Source of the DNA: Lampropedia aestuarii
GTDB lineage: Bacteria > Pseudomonadota > Gammaproteobacteria > Burkholderiales > Burkholderiaceae_C
Length of the DNA: 64,000 nucleotides
Assembly (NCBI RefSeq): GCF_004803635.1
Contig: NZ_SSWX01000014.1
Span: forward strand, 1 to 64,000
Direction of reading: 5' to 3'
Under the pieces are notes generated by a model. It was given only the letters and a program-made list of their open reading frames with translations, did no database searches and was not told the DNA's origin. The first letter of the stretch is position 1. Each line of letters opens with the position of its first letter. Positions 24,828 to 36,291 of the stretch are shown piece by piece. The position numbers were made by a program, and so were the translations under genes.

Positions 24828-26693
24828 ATGAGTTCACACGGCATCTCACTGGATGAATCCGCCCGCATGGGCGGACCCTGGCGCTGGTTCGAAGACGCGC
24901 TCTACAAAACAACCGGCTTTGTCGCCGCAGCCTTGTTGACTGCGGTCATCGCCTTGCTGTTTGCGGGCGTGTTGGCCCGCTACGTATTCCATACGCCCTT
25001 GATCTGGTCAGATGAACTCAGCAGCATTTTGTTTTTGTGGCTGTCCATGACCGGCGCAGCGCTGGCCACTTACCGGGTTGCGCACATGCGCATGACGGCA
25101 GTGGCCACGCACATGGGGGCGCAATGGCAAGGCTTTTTCACTGCCTTGTCGATTGGTGCGATGCTGCTGTTCTTCTGCCTGATCCTCTACCCGGCGTATC
25201 TGTTTGCCGAAGAAGAGATGTATGTGACCACCTCGGCACTGCAAATCTCCAACGTCTGGCGCGCCGCTGCGCTGCCGGTCGGTTTTGCGTTAATGGCCAT
25301 CTTCAGCCTGGGGCGTTTGCTGGATTTGCGCCGTGACCCAAAAACATATTTGGCCGTCGGCCTGCTGATCGCGGTCAGCGCCCTGCTGTGGTTTTTCGGC
25401 CCGCAACTCAAGACCTTGGGCAACTACAACTTGCTGGTCTTTTTTGTACTGATCGTAGGGGTATGCGTATTTGCCAGCGTTCCGATTGCGATGGCTTTCG
25501 CACTGGCCACCTTTGGCTACCTGGCGCTGACCACACGCATGCCAGTAATGGTCCTGGTCGGCCGCATTGACGAGGGCATGTCGCACCTGATGCTGCTGGC
25601 GATTCCGGCCTTTGTGTTTCTCGGTGTCTTGCTGGAGATGACCGGCATGGCTCGGGCCATGGTGCAGTTCTTGGCCAGCCTGCTCGGCCATGTGCGCGGC
25701 GGTCTGTCTTATGTGCTGGTAGGCGCGATGTATTTGGTCTCTGGTATTTCCGGCTCCAAAGCAGCCGACATGGCTGCGATTGCGCCAGCGCTATTCCCAG
25801 AAATGGTCAAACGCGGCTCGAAAAAAGGCGACCTGGTCGCCCTGCTGTCCGCCACCGGTGCGCAGACCGAAACCATTCCACCATCCATCGTATTGATCAC
25901 TGTCGGCTCGGTCGCCAGCGTGTCGATCTCGGCCTTGTTCATCGGCGGTCTGTTGCCTGCTTTCGTATTGGGTCTGGGCTTGTGTGCGGTGATTGCTTAC
26001 CGCTACCGCAACGAAGACCTGTCATCCGTGGTGCGCACCCCATGGCGCAAGGTGGGCAAATACTTCATGATTGCGCTGCCCGCACTGGCCTTGCCGTTCG
26101 TGATTCGCGCCGCCGTAGTCGAAGGCGTGGCCACCGCCACCGAAGTCTCAACGATTGGTATCGTCTACGCTATCTTTGCAGGGCTTGTGATCTACCGCCA
26201 GTTCGATTGGCGCAAGATTTACCCAATGCTGATTGACACGGCCGCGCTGTCTGGCGCGATCCTGATCATCATTGGCGCAGCGTCTGGCATGGCCTGGGCG
26301 CTGACGCAATCGGGCTTCTCCAGAGACTTGGCGCAATTCATGCAAAGCCTGCCAGGCGGTGCGAACACCTTCCTTATCGTCTCGATCATTGCCTTCATTG
26401 TTTTGGGCAGTTTGCTCGAAGGCATTCCCGCGATTGTGTTGTTTGGCCCGCTGATGTTCCCAATTGCTCGGGCGATGGGCATCCACGACGTGCACTACGC
26501 CATGGTTGTCATCCTGTCGATGGGGCTGGGCTTGTTTGCGCCTCCGTTTGGCGTTGGTTACTACACCGCCTGCGCGATTGCCCGTGTTGATCCCGACGAA
26601 GGCATGCGCCCAATCTGGGGTTATATGCTGGCCTTGCTGATCGGTTTGATCATCGTTGCTGCCGTGCCATGGATCTCCATCGGCTTTCTGTGA
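24828..26693 (+). CDS. TRAP transporter fused DctQM permease
   Basis: A 621-residue inner-membrane protein that joins the small DctQ subunit (about residues 1-175, four helices) to the large DctM subunit (about 190-621, twelve or so helices). DctM signatures are present: AIPAFVFLGVLLEMTGMA, VSGISGSKAADMAAI and ATGAQTETIPPS. It uses the sodium gradient to take up the acid bound by DctP. It starts 10 bp after dctP and its stop abuts the SDR gene, so the three genes form one transcript. The fused form is common in this family. Confidence 0.93.
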   Translation: MSSHGISLDESARMGGPWRWFEDALYKTTGFVAAALLTAVIALLFAGVLARYVFHTPLIWSDELSSILFLWLSMTGAALATYRVAHMRMTAVATHMGAQWQGFFTALSIGAMLLFFCLILYPAYLFAEEEMYVTTSALQISNVWRAAALPVGFALMAIFSLGRLLDLRRDPKTYLAVGLLIAVSALLWFFGPQLKTLGNYNLLVFFVLIVGVCVFASVPIAMAFALATFGYLALTTRMPVMVLVGRIDEGMSHLMLLAIPAFVFLGVLLEMTGMARAMVQFLASLLGHVRGGLSYVLVGAMYLVSGISGSKAADMAAIAPALFPEMVKRGSKKGDLVALLSATGAQTETIPPSIVLITVGSVASVSISALFIGGLLPAFVLGLGLCAVIAYRYRNEDLSSVVRTPWRKVGKYFMIALPALALPFVIRAAVVEGVATATEVSTIGIVYAIFAGLVIYRQFDWRKIYPMLIDTAALSGAILIIIGAASGMAWALTQSGFSRDLAQFMQSLPGGANTFLIVSIIAFIVLGSLLEGIPAIVLFGPLMFPIARAMGIHDVHYAMVVILSMGLGLFAPPFGVGYYTACAIARVDPDEGMRPIWGYMLALLIGLIIVAAVPWISIGFL

Positions 26694-26708
26694 GTGAAAC
26701 AACACACC

Positions 26709-27512
26709 ATGACTGAACGACTCAAAGACCGCGTCGCGCTGGTGTATGGCGCAGGCGGCCCCGGCCAGGAACTGAGCAACGGCCGCGCAGCAGCCATTGC
26801 CTATGCCCGCGCCGGCGCCATTGTGGTTTGTCTGGACCGCCAGGCCGACACCGCCGAAGAAACCGCACGGCAAATCACCGACGAAGGCGGCCGCGCACTG
26901 GCGCTGGCGGCCGATGTGACCGATACCGAGCAGGTCAACCAATCGGTAGAGCAGGCGCTGCAGGCCTTGGGCCGCATTGACATCCTGCACAACAACGTCG
27001 GCATTGCGCCTGCCGGAGGCCCGCTGGAGACCGATGATGCAGCTTTTGCCCGTGTGATGGACATCAATGTGGGCTCGGTGCACCGCACTGCAAGAGCAGT
27101 ACTGCCGCACTTCATCGAGCAAGGCAAGGGCGCAATCGTCAACATCTCGTCCTTGTCAGCGGTGCGCTGGAGCGGCTATTCCTACTTTGCCTACTACGCC
27201 TCGAAAGCGGCAATGAACCAGGCCACGGTGGCTTTGGCACTGCAGTACGCAGCGCAAGGCATTCGCGCCAATGCGGTCATGCCCGGCGTGATTGACACGC
27301 CGCTGGTCTACCAGCAAATCAGCGCGCAGTACGGCAGTGTCGAAACAATGCGCCAAGCCCGCCAAAACGCTGTGCCGATGAAACGCACCGGCACGCCATG
27401 GGATGTGGCCAATGCCGCAGTGTTTTTGGCCTCGGACCAAGCTGGTTTTATCAATGGCGTGTGCTTGCCAGTAGACGGCGGCCACAGCTGCGCAATTCCT
27501 GGTTTGGCTTAA
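26709..27512 (+). CDS. Short-chain dehydrogenase/reductase
   Basis: A 267-residue NAD(P) oxidoreductase. The cofactor loop is YGAGGPGQELSNGRA, a longer insert than usual. NISSLSAVRWSGYSYFAYYASKAAMN holds the catalytic Ser and YxxxK, though the spacing YFAYYASK offers two candidate tyrosines. PGVIDTP and PVDGGHS close the fold. It is the third gene of the TRAP operon. The start could instead be a GTG at 26694, directly after the permease stop. Together with the SDR at 18168 it gives the locus two oxidoreductases. Confidence 0.88.
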   Translation: MTERLKDRVALVYGAGGPGQELSNGRAAAIAYARAGAIVVCLDRQADTAEETARQITDEGGRALALAADVTDTEQVNQSVEQALQALGRIDILHNNVGIAPAGGPLETDDAAFARVMDINVGSVHRTARAVLPHFIEQGKGAIVNISSLSAVRWSGYSYFAYYASKAAMNQATVALALQYAAQGIRANAVMPGVIDTPLVYQQISAQYGSVETMRQARQNAVPMKRTGTPWDVANAAVFLASDQAGFINGVCLPVDGGHSCAIPGLA

Positions 27513-27696
27513 ACAAGCCCAGGCAAGCGCTGCAAAGCCCTCGTTACTGGGGCGAGTGCAGGGGCCAGATGGACTGCCAGACGTCTTGCAACGCCTGTTG
27601 CCGTACACACGGCCGCAGGCGTTTTGTTGTGGCCCGCAGGCCCCGTTGCGTGACAGCCTATCGCCTGCTGTCGCATAATGCGCGCTGCAATAAGAA

Positions 27697-27744
27697 GAGC
27701 CCGTTCACCATTTCCACGCAGCCGCGGAGATTTTGAACAGGCTC
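27697..27744. repeat. Palindromic intergenic repeat family, miniature copy
   Basis: A 48-bp unit with ends GAGCCCGTTCACC and TTTTGAACAGGCTC, holding little more than the terminal repeats. It abuts the larger copy that begins at 27742. Confidence 0.6.
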
Positions 27745-28017
27745 TAAGAACGTGTTTACGATCTTTTTACAGACCGCGTTGGGGCCCAAAAGGATACGAT
27801 GCGTGGCAAAAACCGCAGTCGGGCTAGCTGCCCGGCGAGCATTTTTAACAAAGTAGCGTGCCTTTTGGGCTCCAACCCAGAGGGCAAGGCACAAAAAAGC
27901 GCATTACTGCGTTGCCCGTTTTGCTCATACAGACGTATGAGCTGCAACAGGCGCCTTGCACTGCCTCTTTTTTGTGCCTTGCGCGACTGCAAAAAGATCG
28001 TAAACACGTTCTAAGAG
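27742..28017. mobile_element. Palindromic intergenic repeat family, longest copy with 27-bp terminal inverted repeats
   Basis: The two ends (27742-27768 and 27991-28017) are inverted repeats matching at 26 of 27 positions, with the words AGAACGTGTTTACGATC. The 276-bp body carries GGCAAGGCACAAAAAAGCGC, CATACAGACGTATGAG, and TTTTTTGTGCCTTGCGCGAC. It also contains a nested inverted repeat, GTTGGGGCCCAAAAGG at 27778-27793 and CCTTTTGGGCTCCAAC at 27861-27876, as if a second unit had been inserted. No transposase is encoded. Confidence 0.8.
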
Positions 28018-28142
28018 GAGTTGCGCATTCATCGTGCACCAACACCTCGATTGATTTATCACACCAAGTGGTCTTTACGCTGAGATGGCAGGGTTTCCCT
28101 GCCATTGCTGTTTATACAGGCTACACCGCAACGACATCGCAT

Positions 28143-28595
28143 ATGACAGACGAACTGGCACAAGTCACCATCTACACCGACGGCGCATGCAAGGGCAATC
28201 CTGGCGCTGGCGGCTGGGGTGCGCTATTGCAGGCCCAGGGCAAGAGCAAGGAAATCTGGGGGGGTGAGCAAAACACCACCAACAACCGCATGGAGCTGCG
28301 CGCAGTCATTGAAGCCCTGAAAATACTCAAGCGCCCCTGCCACATCACTCTGTACCTGGACAGTGAATACGTGCGCAAAGGCATCACCGAATGGATTCAT
28401 GGCTGGAAAGCCAAGGGCTGGCGCACCGCCAGCAAGCAGCCCGTCAAAAATGCCGAGCTGTGGCAGGAGCTTGACGCGCTGGTACACGGCAGCCAACACC
28501 GCATCGACTGGCGCTGGGTCAAAGGCCACGCGGGCAATCCAGGCAATGAAAAGGCCGACGAACTGGCCAACCGCGGCGTGGACGAGCTGCGCTAA
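28143..28595 (+). CDS. rnhA: Ribonuclease HI
   Basis: Cuts the RNA strand of RNA-DNA hybrids, for example R-loops and Okazaki primers. The 150-residue protein keeps all catalytic acids: Asp13 ([11 protein letters not shown]), Glu51 (RMELRA), Asp73 (YLDSEYV) and Asp139, plus His129 in [14 protein letters not shown]. The length matches the bacterial type. The start was set at ATG 28143; the frame is open upstream into a repeat element but that part is not protein-like. The frame overlap with metN is nil (47 bp gap). Confidence 0.96.
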   Translation: MTDELAQVTIYTDGACKGNPGAGGWGALLQAQGKSKEIWGGEQNTTNNRMELRAVIEALKILKRPCHITLYLDSEYVRKGITEWIHGWKAKGWRTASKQPVKNAELWQELDALVHGSQHRIDWRWVKGHAGNPGNEKADELANRGVDELR

Positions 28596-28642
28596 ACCAG
28601 CCATATTTCAAGCCCCCGCACTGCACACGAGGACCCACCACC

Positions 28643-29743
28643 ATGCCCGAGGCGCATCCATTCACTACGCCGCACCAGCCGCCAACGCCTGCGGCTGCCG
28701 TGGTATTTGACAATTTAGGAAAAATTTACCAATCTTCGGCCGGTCCGGTCGAGGCGCTGCAAGGCATCAACTTGGCAATACCCAGCGGCTGCATTTACGG
28801 CATGATTGGCCGCAGCGGCGCTGGCAAGTCGAGTTTGCTGCGCACCATCAACCGCCTGGAAGAGCCCACTGAGGGCCGGGTGCTGGTCGAAGGCGTCGAT
28901 ATCAGCGGTTTGTCACAGGCCGAACTCGTCAAACAACGCAGGCGCATTGGCATGATTTTTCAGCACTTCAATTTGCTGTCTGCCAAAACCGTCTGGGACA
29001 ACATCGCCCTGCCCTTGCGCGTTGCGGGTGTGCCTGAGCCACAGGTGAAAGTGCGCGTCAATGAACTCCTGGATCTGGTGGGCTTGGCCGACAAGCACCA
29101 CAGCTATCCACGCCGGCTCTCGGGTGGCCAAAAGCAGCGTGTAGGCATTGCCCGCGCACTGGTGCACAATCCGCCCATCTTGCTGTGTGACGAAGCCACC
29201 TCGGCCTTGGATCCTGAGACCACGCAAGCGATCCTGCAGTTGCTCAAGGACATCAACCTGCGTCTGAACATCACGGTGATTCTGATCACACACGAGATGA
29301 GTGTGATCCGCGAAATCGCCGATCAGGTACTGGTGTTAGAAAACGGCCGCATTGCTGAACACGGCCCGGTATGGCAAGTGTTTGGCGCGCCGCAGCATCC
29401 GGCCACCCAGGCGCTGCTCGCGCCCTTGCAGCACCGCCTGCCCGATGATTTGGCATCCCGCCTGCAAGCACAGCCACCCGCTGCAGGCCAAGCGCACCAA
29501 CAAGTGCTGCAATTGTTTTATACCGGCCAGGCCGGCCTGGAGCCCGACTTGGCCCGCATTGCAGCCAGTCTGCCGGGCAATCCATGCCTGCTGCATGGCG
29601 GCATTGACCGCATCCAAGGCCATGCTCAGGGCAACCTGGTCATTGGTCTTGATGGTGCAGCTGTGCTGCCCGATCTGGCCTCTCTAACGCAAGGCGCCAG
29701 CGCCATTGCCCATCGTGTGGAGTGCATTGGTTATGTGGTTTGA
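28643..29743 (+). CDS. metN: Methionine ABC transporter ATP-binding protein
   Basis: Energises D/L-methionine import. The 366-residue ATPase has Walker A GRSGAGKS (residues 56-63), signature LSGGQKQR (159-166), Walker B LLCDEATS, and a C-terminal NIL regulatory domain (about 280-360) in which internal methionine inhibits transport. MetI follows, overlapping its stop. The binding protein gene metQ is not adjacent but 13 kb away on the other strand (43371). Confidence 0.92.
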   Translation: MPEAHPFTTPHQPPTPAAAVVFDNLGKIYQSSAGPVEALQGINLAIPSGCIYGMIGRSGAGKSSLLRTINRLEEPTEGRVLVEGVDISGLSQAELVKQRRRIGMIFQHFNLLSAKTVWDNIALPLRVAGVPEPQVKVRVNELLDLVGLADKHHSYPRRLSGGQKQRVGIARALVHNPPILLCDEATSALDPETTQAILQLLKDINLRLNITVILITHEMSVIREIADQVLVLENGRIAEHGPVWQVFGAPQHPATQALLAPLQHRLPDDLASRLQAQPPAAGQAHQQVLQLFYTGQAGLEPDLARIAASLPGNPCLLHGGIDRIQGHAQGNLVIGLDGAAVLPDLASLTQGASAIAHRVECIGYVV

Positions 29744-30404
29744 AAACTTGACCCTGTCGATTCCTGCCGAGCGTTACTGGCAGGCCTTGCTCGACACCTT
29801 GATGATGGTTGGCGTCTCCAGCGCAGTGGCTTTTCTCGCCGGAATTCCGCTGGCCCTGCTATTGATCGTCACCGCGCCTGGCGGCTTCTTGCAATCACCG
29901 ACCACCAACCGTTTGCTCGGCTACGTAGTCAACGGTTTTCGCGCCGTGCCTTTTATCGTACTGCTGGTTGCATTGATTCCATTCACGCGCTATGTGGTCG
30001 GCACAACCATCGGCGTCTGGGCCGCGATTGTGCCACTGGCCATCAGCTCCACGCCCTTTTTTGCCCGCATTGCCGAGGTCAGCCTGCGCGAGGTCGACCC
30101 CGGCCTGATTGAAGCCGCGCAAGCAATGGGTTGCAAAAAATGGCACATCGTGCGCCACGTCTACCTGCCCGAAGCCATGCCCGGCATCATCGGCGGCTTC
30201 ACCATTACGTTAGTGGCCTTGATCAGCTCATCGGCCATGGCCGGTGCCGTAGGTGCAGGTGGGCTGGGCGATTTGGCGATTCGCTATGGCTACCAGCGCT
30301 TTGATACCCAAGTGATGGTGATCGTGATCGTACTGCTGATTGCCATGGTCACCGTCGTGCAATACCTTGGCGACCGTTGCGTGCGCTGGCTCAGAACCCG
30401 CTGA
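29733..30404 (+). CDS. metI: Methionine ABC transporter permease
   Basis: A 223-residue inner-membrane permease with five predicted helices and the EAA loop (EAAQAMGCKKWHIVRHVYLPEA, about residues 128-149) that docks to MetN. The final GYQRFDTQVM is typical of MetI. The ATG at 29733 overlaps the end of metN by 11 bases, indicating coupled translation. Confidence 0.92.
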   Translation: MWFENLTLSIPAERYWQALLDTLMMVGVSSAVAFLAGIPLALLLIVTAPGGFLQSPTTNRLLGYVVNGFRAVPFIVLLVALIPFTRYVVGTTIGVWAAIVPLAISSTPFFARIAEVSLREVDPGLIEAAQAMGCKKWHIVRHVYLPEAMPGIIGGFTITLVALISSSAMAGAVGAGGLGDLAIRYGYQRFDTQVMVIVIVLLIAMVTVVQYLGDRCVRWLRTR

Positions 30405-30555
30405 TTCCTGTGCTCAACCGAGGGCAATGCCCAAGCATGAACGCCTAGCGGCTCAGGCGCTAGGCTGCCATTGTTTGACACAAGGCCCCGCCACCGCGGC
30501 CTGACACCGCGCTCGCGGCTGCCACCCCATCCGTGCCAACACAAGGGGCACTGCT

Positions 30556-30732
30556 TTAGAACCTGTTTACGATCCTTTCGCAGTCGCGCAAGGCACAAAA
30601 AATCGGCAGTGCCAGGCGCCTGTTGCAGCCCATGCGTCAGTATGAGGACAACGGGCAACGCAGTAATGCGCTTTTCGTGCGTTGCGCTTTTGTGTACCTT
30701 GTGCGGCTGAGTGAAGATTTTGAACAGGCTCC
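30556..30732. repeat. Palindromic intergenic repeat family, copy with mixed ends
   Basis: The left end is TTAGAACCTGTTTACGATCC, followed by CAGTCGCGCAAGGCACAAAA and GGCAGTGCCAGGCGCC. The right end is of the other type (GATTTTGAACAGGCTC). It is directly followed by another left-end word, GCCTGTTTACGC, which suggests stacked or recombined copies. Confidence 0.75.
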
Positions 30733-30931
30733 CAAAGCCTGTTTACGCACCCATAGCGCAACAATTTTGTTAAATATGCTTAAATTTTCATGAGCCCAAA
30801 AGCCTTGCTTGAGCTGCCAACAGCAGGCTTGGAGCATCCTTCCTCCGTCAGTCCCCCCTACCCGGGTCAGCGGCAGCTTAGAACGGCTCGCAAGTCACAC
30901 TGGAATATACGAGGATGGCATCAGTAAATAG

Positions 30932-30960
30932 ATGCAGGGTGCAAATACTTTACCCTGTAT
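30932..30960. promoter_or_regulatory. Inverted repeat before the catalase gene
   Basis: ATGCAGGGT and ACCCTGTAT match as an inverted repeat at 8 of 9 positions with an 11-base spacer, 36 bases before the start codon. It may be an operator or a leader hairpin. Confidence 0.4.
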
Positions 30961-30995
30961 TATGAAAATGCCTCACAACCTACTAGGAGAAAACG

Positions 30996-32525
30996 ATGAG
31001 TGATGACATCAAAAAGTGCCCAGTAAGCCACCTCACCACCGACTTTGGCGCGCCAGTCACAACCAACCGAGACAGCTTGACGGCCGGGCCTCGTGGCCCA
31101 CTGCTCGCGCAAGACGTCTGGCTGAACGAACGCTTGGCCAATTTTGTGCGTGAAGTCATTCCTGAGCGCCGCATGCACGCCAAAGGCTCCGGCGCTTACG
31201 GCACCTTCACCGTCACCCACGACATCACCCAGTACACACGTGCAAAAATCTTCAGCGAAATTGGCAAAAAAACCGAGATGTTTGCGCGCTTCACCACCGT
31301 GGCAGGCGAGCGTGGTGCGGCCGATGCCGAGCGCGACATCCGAGGCTTTGCGCTGAAGTTCTACACCGAAGAGGGCAACTGGGACATGGTGGGCAACAAC
31401 ACGCCGGTGTTCTTTATCCGTGATCCGCGCCAATTCCCCGACCTCAATAAAGCCGTCAAACGCGATCCCCGCACCAACTTGCGCAGTCCCAGCAATAACT
31501 GGGACTACTGGACACTGCTGCCTGAAGCCTTGCACCAGGTCACCGTAGTCATGAGTGACCGTGGCATTCCTGCCAGCTATCGCCATATGCATGGATTCAG
31601 CTCACACACCTACAGTTTCTGGAACGAAGCAGGCGAGCGGTTCTGGATCAAAATGCACTTCAGAACCCAGCAAGGCATCAAGAACCTGAGCGATGAGGAA
31701 GCAGAAAAGCTGGTGGGCAAGGACCGCGAAAGCCACCAACGCGATTTGTACGAAGCGATTGAGCGCGGCGAGCATCCCAAATGGACAATGTTCATCCAGG
31801 TCATGCCTGAGGCCGATGCCGAGAAGTATGCGCTGCACCCATTTGATTTGACGAAAGTTTGGTACAAAGGCGACTACCCGTTGATTGAAGTGGGTGAGTT
31901 TGAGTTGAACAAAAACCCGGAGAACTACTTTGCCGACGTCGAGCAGGTCGCATTCTCCCCAAGCAATCTGGTGCCTGGCATCGGCGCCAGCCCGGACCGC
32001 ATGTTGCAATCGCGCCTGTTCAATTACGCCGATGCACAGCGCTTCCGCCTCGGGGTGAACTACCACCAAATCCCGGTCAACCAAGCGCGCTGCCCGGTTC
32101 ACAGCAACCACCGCGATGGCCAAGGCCGCGTCGATGGCAACTACGGCAGCCTGCCGCACTACGAGCCCAATAGTTTTGGCCAGTGGCAAAGCCAGCCCGA
32201 ATTTATGGAGCCGCCACTCAAACTCACGGGCCATGCCGACCACTGGAGCTTTCATGAGGATGACCACAACTATTTTGAGCAGCCAGGCAAGCTGTTTCGC
32301 CTGATGAATGACAGCCAGAAAGAAGCCCTGTTTGGCAACACTGGCCGAGCCATGGACGATGCGCCAGAGTTCATCAAATTCCGCCATATTCGCAACTGCC
32401 ATGCCGCCGATCCAGCCTATGGCGCAGGTGTAGCCAAAGCTTTGGGCCTGGATCTGGCCAAAGCCCTGGCCTCTCAGAAAGACGATCCGATGTACGGCAA
32501 TCCTTTGGTTCCCTTGCCTGTTTAA
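30996..32525 (+). CDS. Monofunctional heme catalase
   Basis: Breaks hydrogen peroxide into water and oxygen. The 509-residue small-subunit catalase has the distal His61 ([12 protein letters not shown]), Asn134 in [10 protein letters not shown], and the heme-ligating Tyr344 in [14 protein letters not shown]. The length fits the clade 3 type. There is no signal peptide, so it is cytoplasmic. AGGAG precedes the ATG. The catalase-peroxidase gene follows on the same strand, with a terminator between. Confidence 0.95.
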   Translation: MSDDIKKCPVSHLTTDFGAPVTTNRDSLTAGPRGPLLAQDVWLNERLANFVREVIPERRMHAKGSGAYGTFTVTHDITQYTRAKIFSEIGKKTEMFARFTTVAGERGAADAERDIRGFALKFYTEEGNWDMVGNNTPVFFIRDPRQFPDLNKAVKRDPRTNLRSPSNNWDYWTLLPEALHQVTVVMSDRGIPASYRHMHGFSSHTYSFWNEAGERFWIKMHFRTQQGIKNLSDEEAEKLVGKDRESHQRDLYEAIERGEHPKWTMFIQVMPEADAEKYALHPFDLTKVWYKGDYPLIEVGEFELNKNPENYFADVEQVAFSPSNLVPGIGASPDRMLQSRLFNYADAQRFRLGVNYHQIPVNQARCPVHSNHRDGQGRVDGNYGSLPHYEPNSFGQWQSQPEFMEPPLKLTGHADHWSFHEDDHNYFEQPGKLFRLMNDSQKEALFGNTGRAMDDAPEFIKFRHIRNCHAADPAYGAGVAKALGLDLAKALASQKDDPMYGNPLVPLPV

Positions 32526-32601
32526 GGTATTTGCCAAGAAACGTGTGTGCCCGTCCACAACAGACGGCATGCACGCAACAAGAAGTGCAACGCGCACCAC
32601 A

Positions 32602-32635
32602 ACCGCTGCCAGGCCATGCCTGCCAGCGGTTTTTT
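32602..32635 (+). terminator. Rho-independent terminator after the catalase gene
   Basis: ACCGCTGCCAGGC and GCCTGCCAGCGGT form a stem (with one C·C mismatch) around CAT, followed by six T. Confidence 0.9.
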
Positions 32636-32692
32636 AATGCGCGGCTGCGGCCGTCCATAAAATAGTATTAATTAATCATCTTATTAAAATAA

Positions 32693-35053
<2,361 letters not shown>

Positions 35054-35061
35054 AACACGTC

Positions 35062-35083
35062 AAAGGGCCGCTTGGCCCTTTTT
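35062..35083 (+). terminator. Rho-independent terminator after katG
   Basis: AAAGGGCC and GGCCCTTT pair around GCTT, followed by TT, nine bases after the stop codon. The 290 bp from here to the next gene hold nothing I recognise. Confidence 0.85.
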
Positions 35084-35372
35084 CTTTGGACGGCCCCTGG
35101 CTGCTTCAAGCGTTCGCCACACACCGGCTCAAACCACTTGCCACAGGCTTCGGCGCGCTACCCACCTGGACTCAAGAGCGCCGTATCTGGCAGCAATTTG
35201 CAATCTACTCTCATTTAAGCAAACACAAGCCCAATAGCTCTGTATCGCTTGCGCCAAAAGACAACACTATCTTGAGCCCGTGGCTTAGAAAATATGACAA
35301 AGCGCATCAAAGCGCGTAGATTCGCCATGTTGAAGCCTTATTTCAACGCTTTATCAAATTTGGGAGATTTTT

Positions 35373-35963
35373 ATGCGTCAAATGAATATCCGTACGATGA
35401 GCATTGCTGCGGCACTGGCTATCAGCAGTTTAACCATGGTCGCCTGTACTACTACACAGTCAGGCGTCAATGACGCTCCGAGCATGGACAGTGCCACCAT
35501 CAACAGCCGCGCCACCGCATCGCTTGAGCGCCTGTACCAGTCTGTGCCCGGCTCCCAAGAGCTGGTCAACAAAGCCGCCGGTGTTTTGATTTTCCCATCA
35601 GTGATTGGTGGCAGCTTCGTCGTCGGTGCTGAGCATGGCCGTGGTGTGCTGCGTGTGGGTGGCCGTGATAAGGGCTACTACACCACCACTGCTGCCTCGA
35701 TCGGCTGGCAGGCCGGTGGCCAATCGCGCGCCATCATTTATGTGTTCAACACCCAGGCCGCTCTGAATGACTTCCTTAACAGCGATGGCTTCTCTGTTGG
35801 CGGTGAGGCCTCGGTCTCGATCGGCCGCGTTGGCGTCAATGGCAGCCTGGACACCACCACTGCCACAACCCCAGTGACCAGCTTTGTGCTGACCAATGTG
35901 GGCCTGCAAGGCGGTGTGTCGCTGCAAGGCGCGCAAATTTCGCCATTGAAGATGAACGAATAA
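35373..35963 (+). CDS. SYLF-domain (Ysc84-like) lipoprotein
   Basis: A 196-residue protein with a signal peptide and lipobox (MVACTTT, Cys25). The mature part is one SYLF/Ysc84 domain (about 60-190): VNKAAGVLIFPSVIGGSFVVG, GYYTTTAASIGWQAGGQ and VSIGRVGVNGSL. SYLF domains bind lipids in eukaryotes; the bacterial lipoproteins have unknown roles in the envelope. It is a single gene with GGGAG upstream and a strong terminator downstream. Confidence 0.85.
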   Translation: MRQMNIRTMSIAAALAISSLTMVACTTTQSGVNDAPSMDSATINSRATASLERLYQSVPGSQELVNKAAGVLIFPSVIGGSFVVGAEHGRGVLRVGGRDKGYYTTTAASIGWQAGGQSRAIIYVFNTQAALNDFLNSDGFSVGGEASVSIGRVGVNGSLDTTTATTPVTSFVLTNVGLQGGVSLQGAQISPLKMNE

Positions 35964-36051
35964 CCCACTGCCCGAACATGCATCGCATGACTGCGGTGCA
36001 CTGGCCACAGGTGGGCAAGCAGCACACAGCCTTGCCCCACCGAACCAAACG

Positions 36052-36091
36052 ACCGCCAGATCCGCTACATCGGAGATCTGGCGGTTTTTTT
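36052..36091 (+). terminator. Rho-independent terminator after the SYLF gene
   Basis: ACCGCCAGATC and GATCTGGCGGT pair perfectly over 11 bp with a 12-base loop, followed by seven T. Confidence 0.92.
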
Positions 36092-36169
36092 GTCAAAGGG
36101 TGAGAAATCCGATAAAAAAAAGCCTTCTTATATTCTTTTTTCAATATACATATCAGACAAATCATTCTT

Positions 36170-36197
36170 TTGAAACAATAAGCAGGCTTGCTACAGT
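36170..36197 (+). promoter_or_regulatory. Likely promoter of the sulfate assimilation operon
   Basis: TTGAAA and TACAGT are separated by 16 bases, 95 bp before the first gene. The stretch upstream (36120-36170) is very AT-rich, as CysB sites often are, but no specific site can be called. Confidence 0.4.
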
Positions 36198-36291
36198 CAT
36201 GTTTTGCTCCACTGACCGAAGCATGCTGTACCACTATTGAATGGCCGGTTTGCTTGGATGCTCTGTATAAAAACGACTGCCCGCACACCCC

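Larger units (their letters stand above)
30405..30995. other. Intergenic region between metI and catalase gene
   Basis: About 590 bp. It holds a copy of the palindromic repeat family at 30556-30732 and an inverted repeat before the catalase gene. I see nothing else. Confidence 0.5.

Noticed and set aside
26148-27122. Minus-strand frame opposite the TRAP permease and SDR
   Set aside because: It spans two well-supported genes on the other strand and reads as low-quality His/Gln-rich sequence.
28596-28642. Possible SAM riboswitch before metN
   Set aside because: The gap is under 50 bp and has no conserved riboswitch core.
31602-32600. Minus-strand frame opposite the catalase gene
   Set aside because: Antisense to coding sequence with catalase signatures; no ribosome site and no family features.
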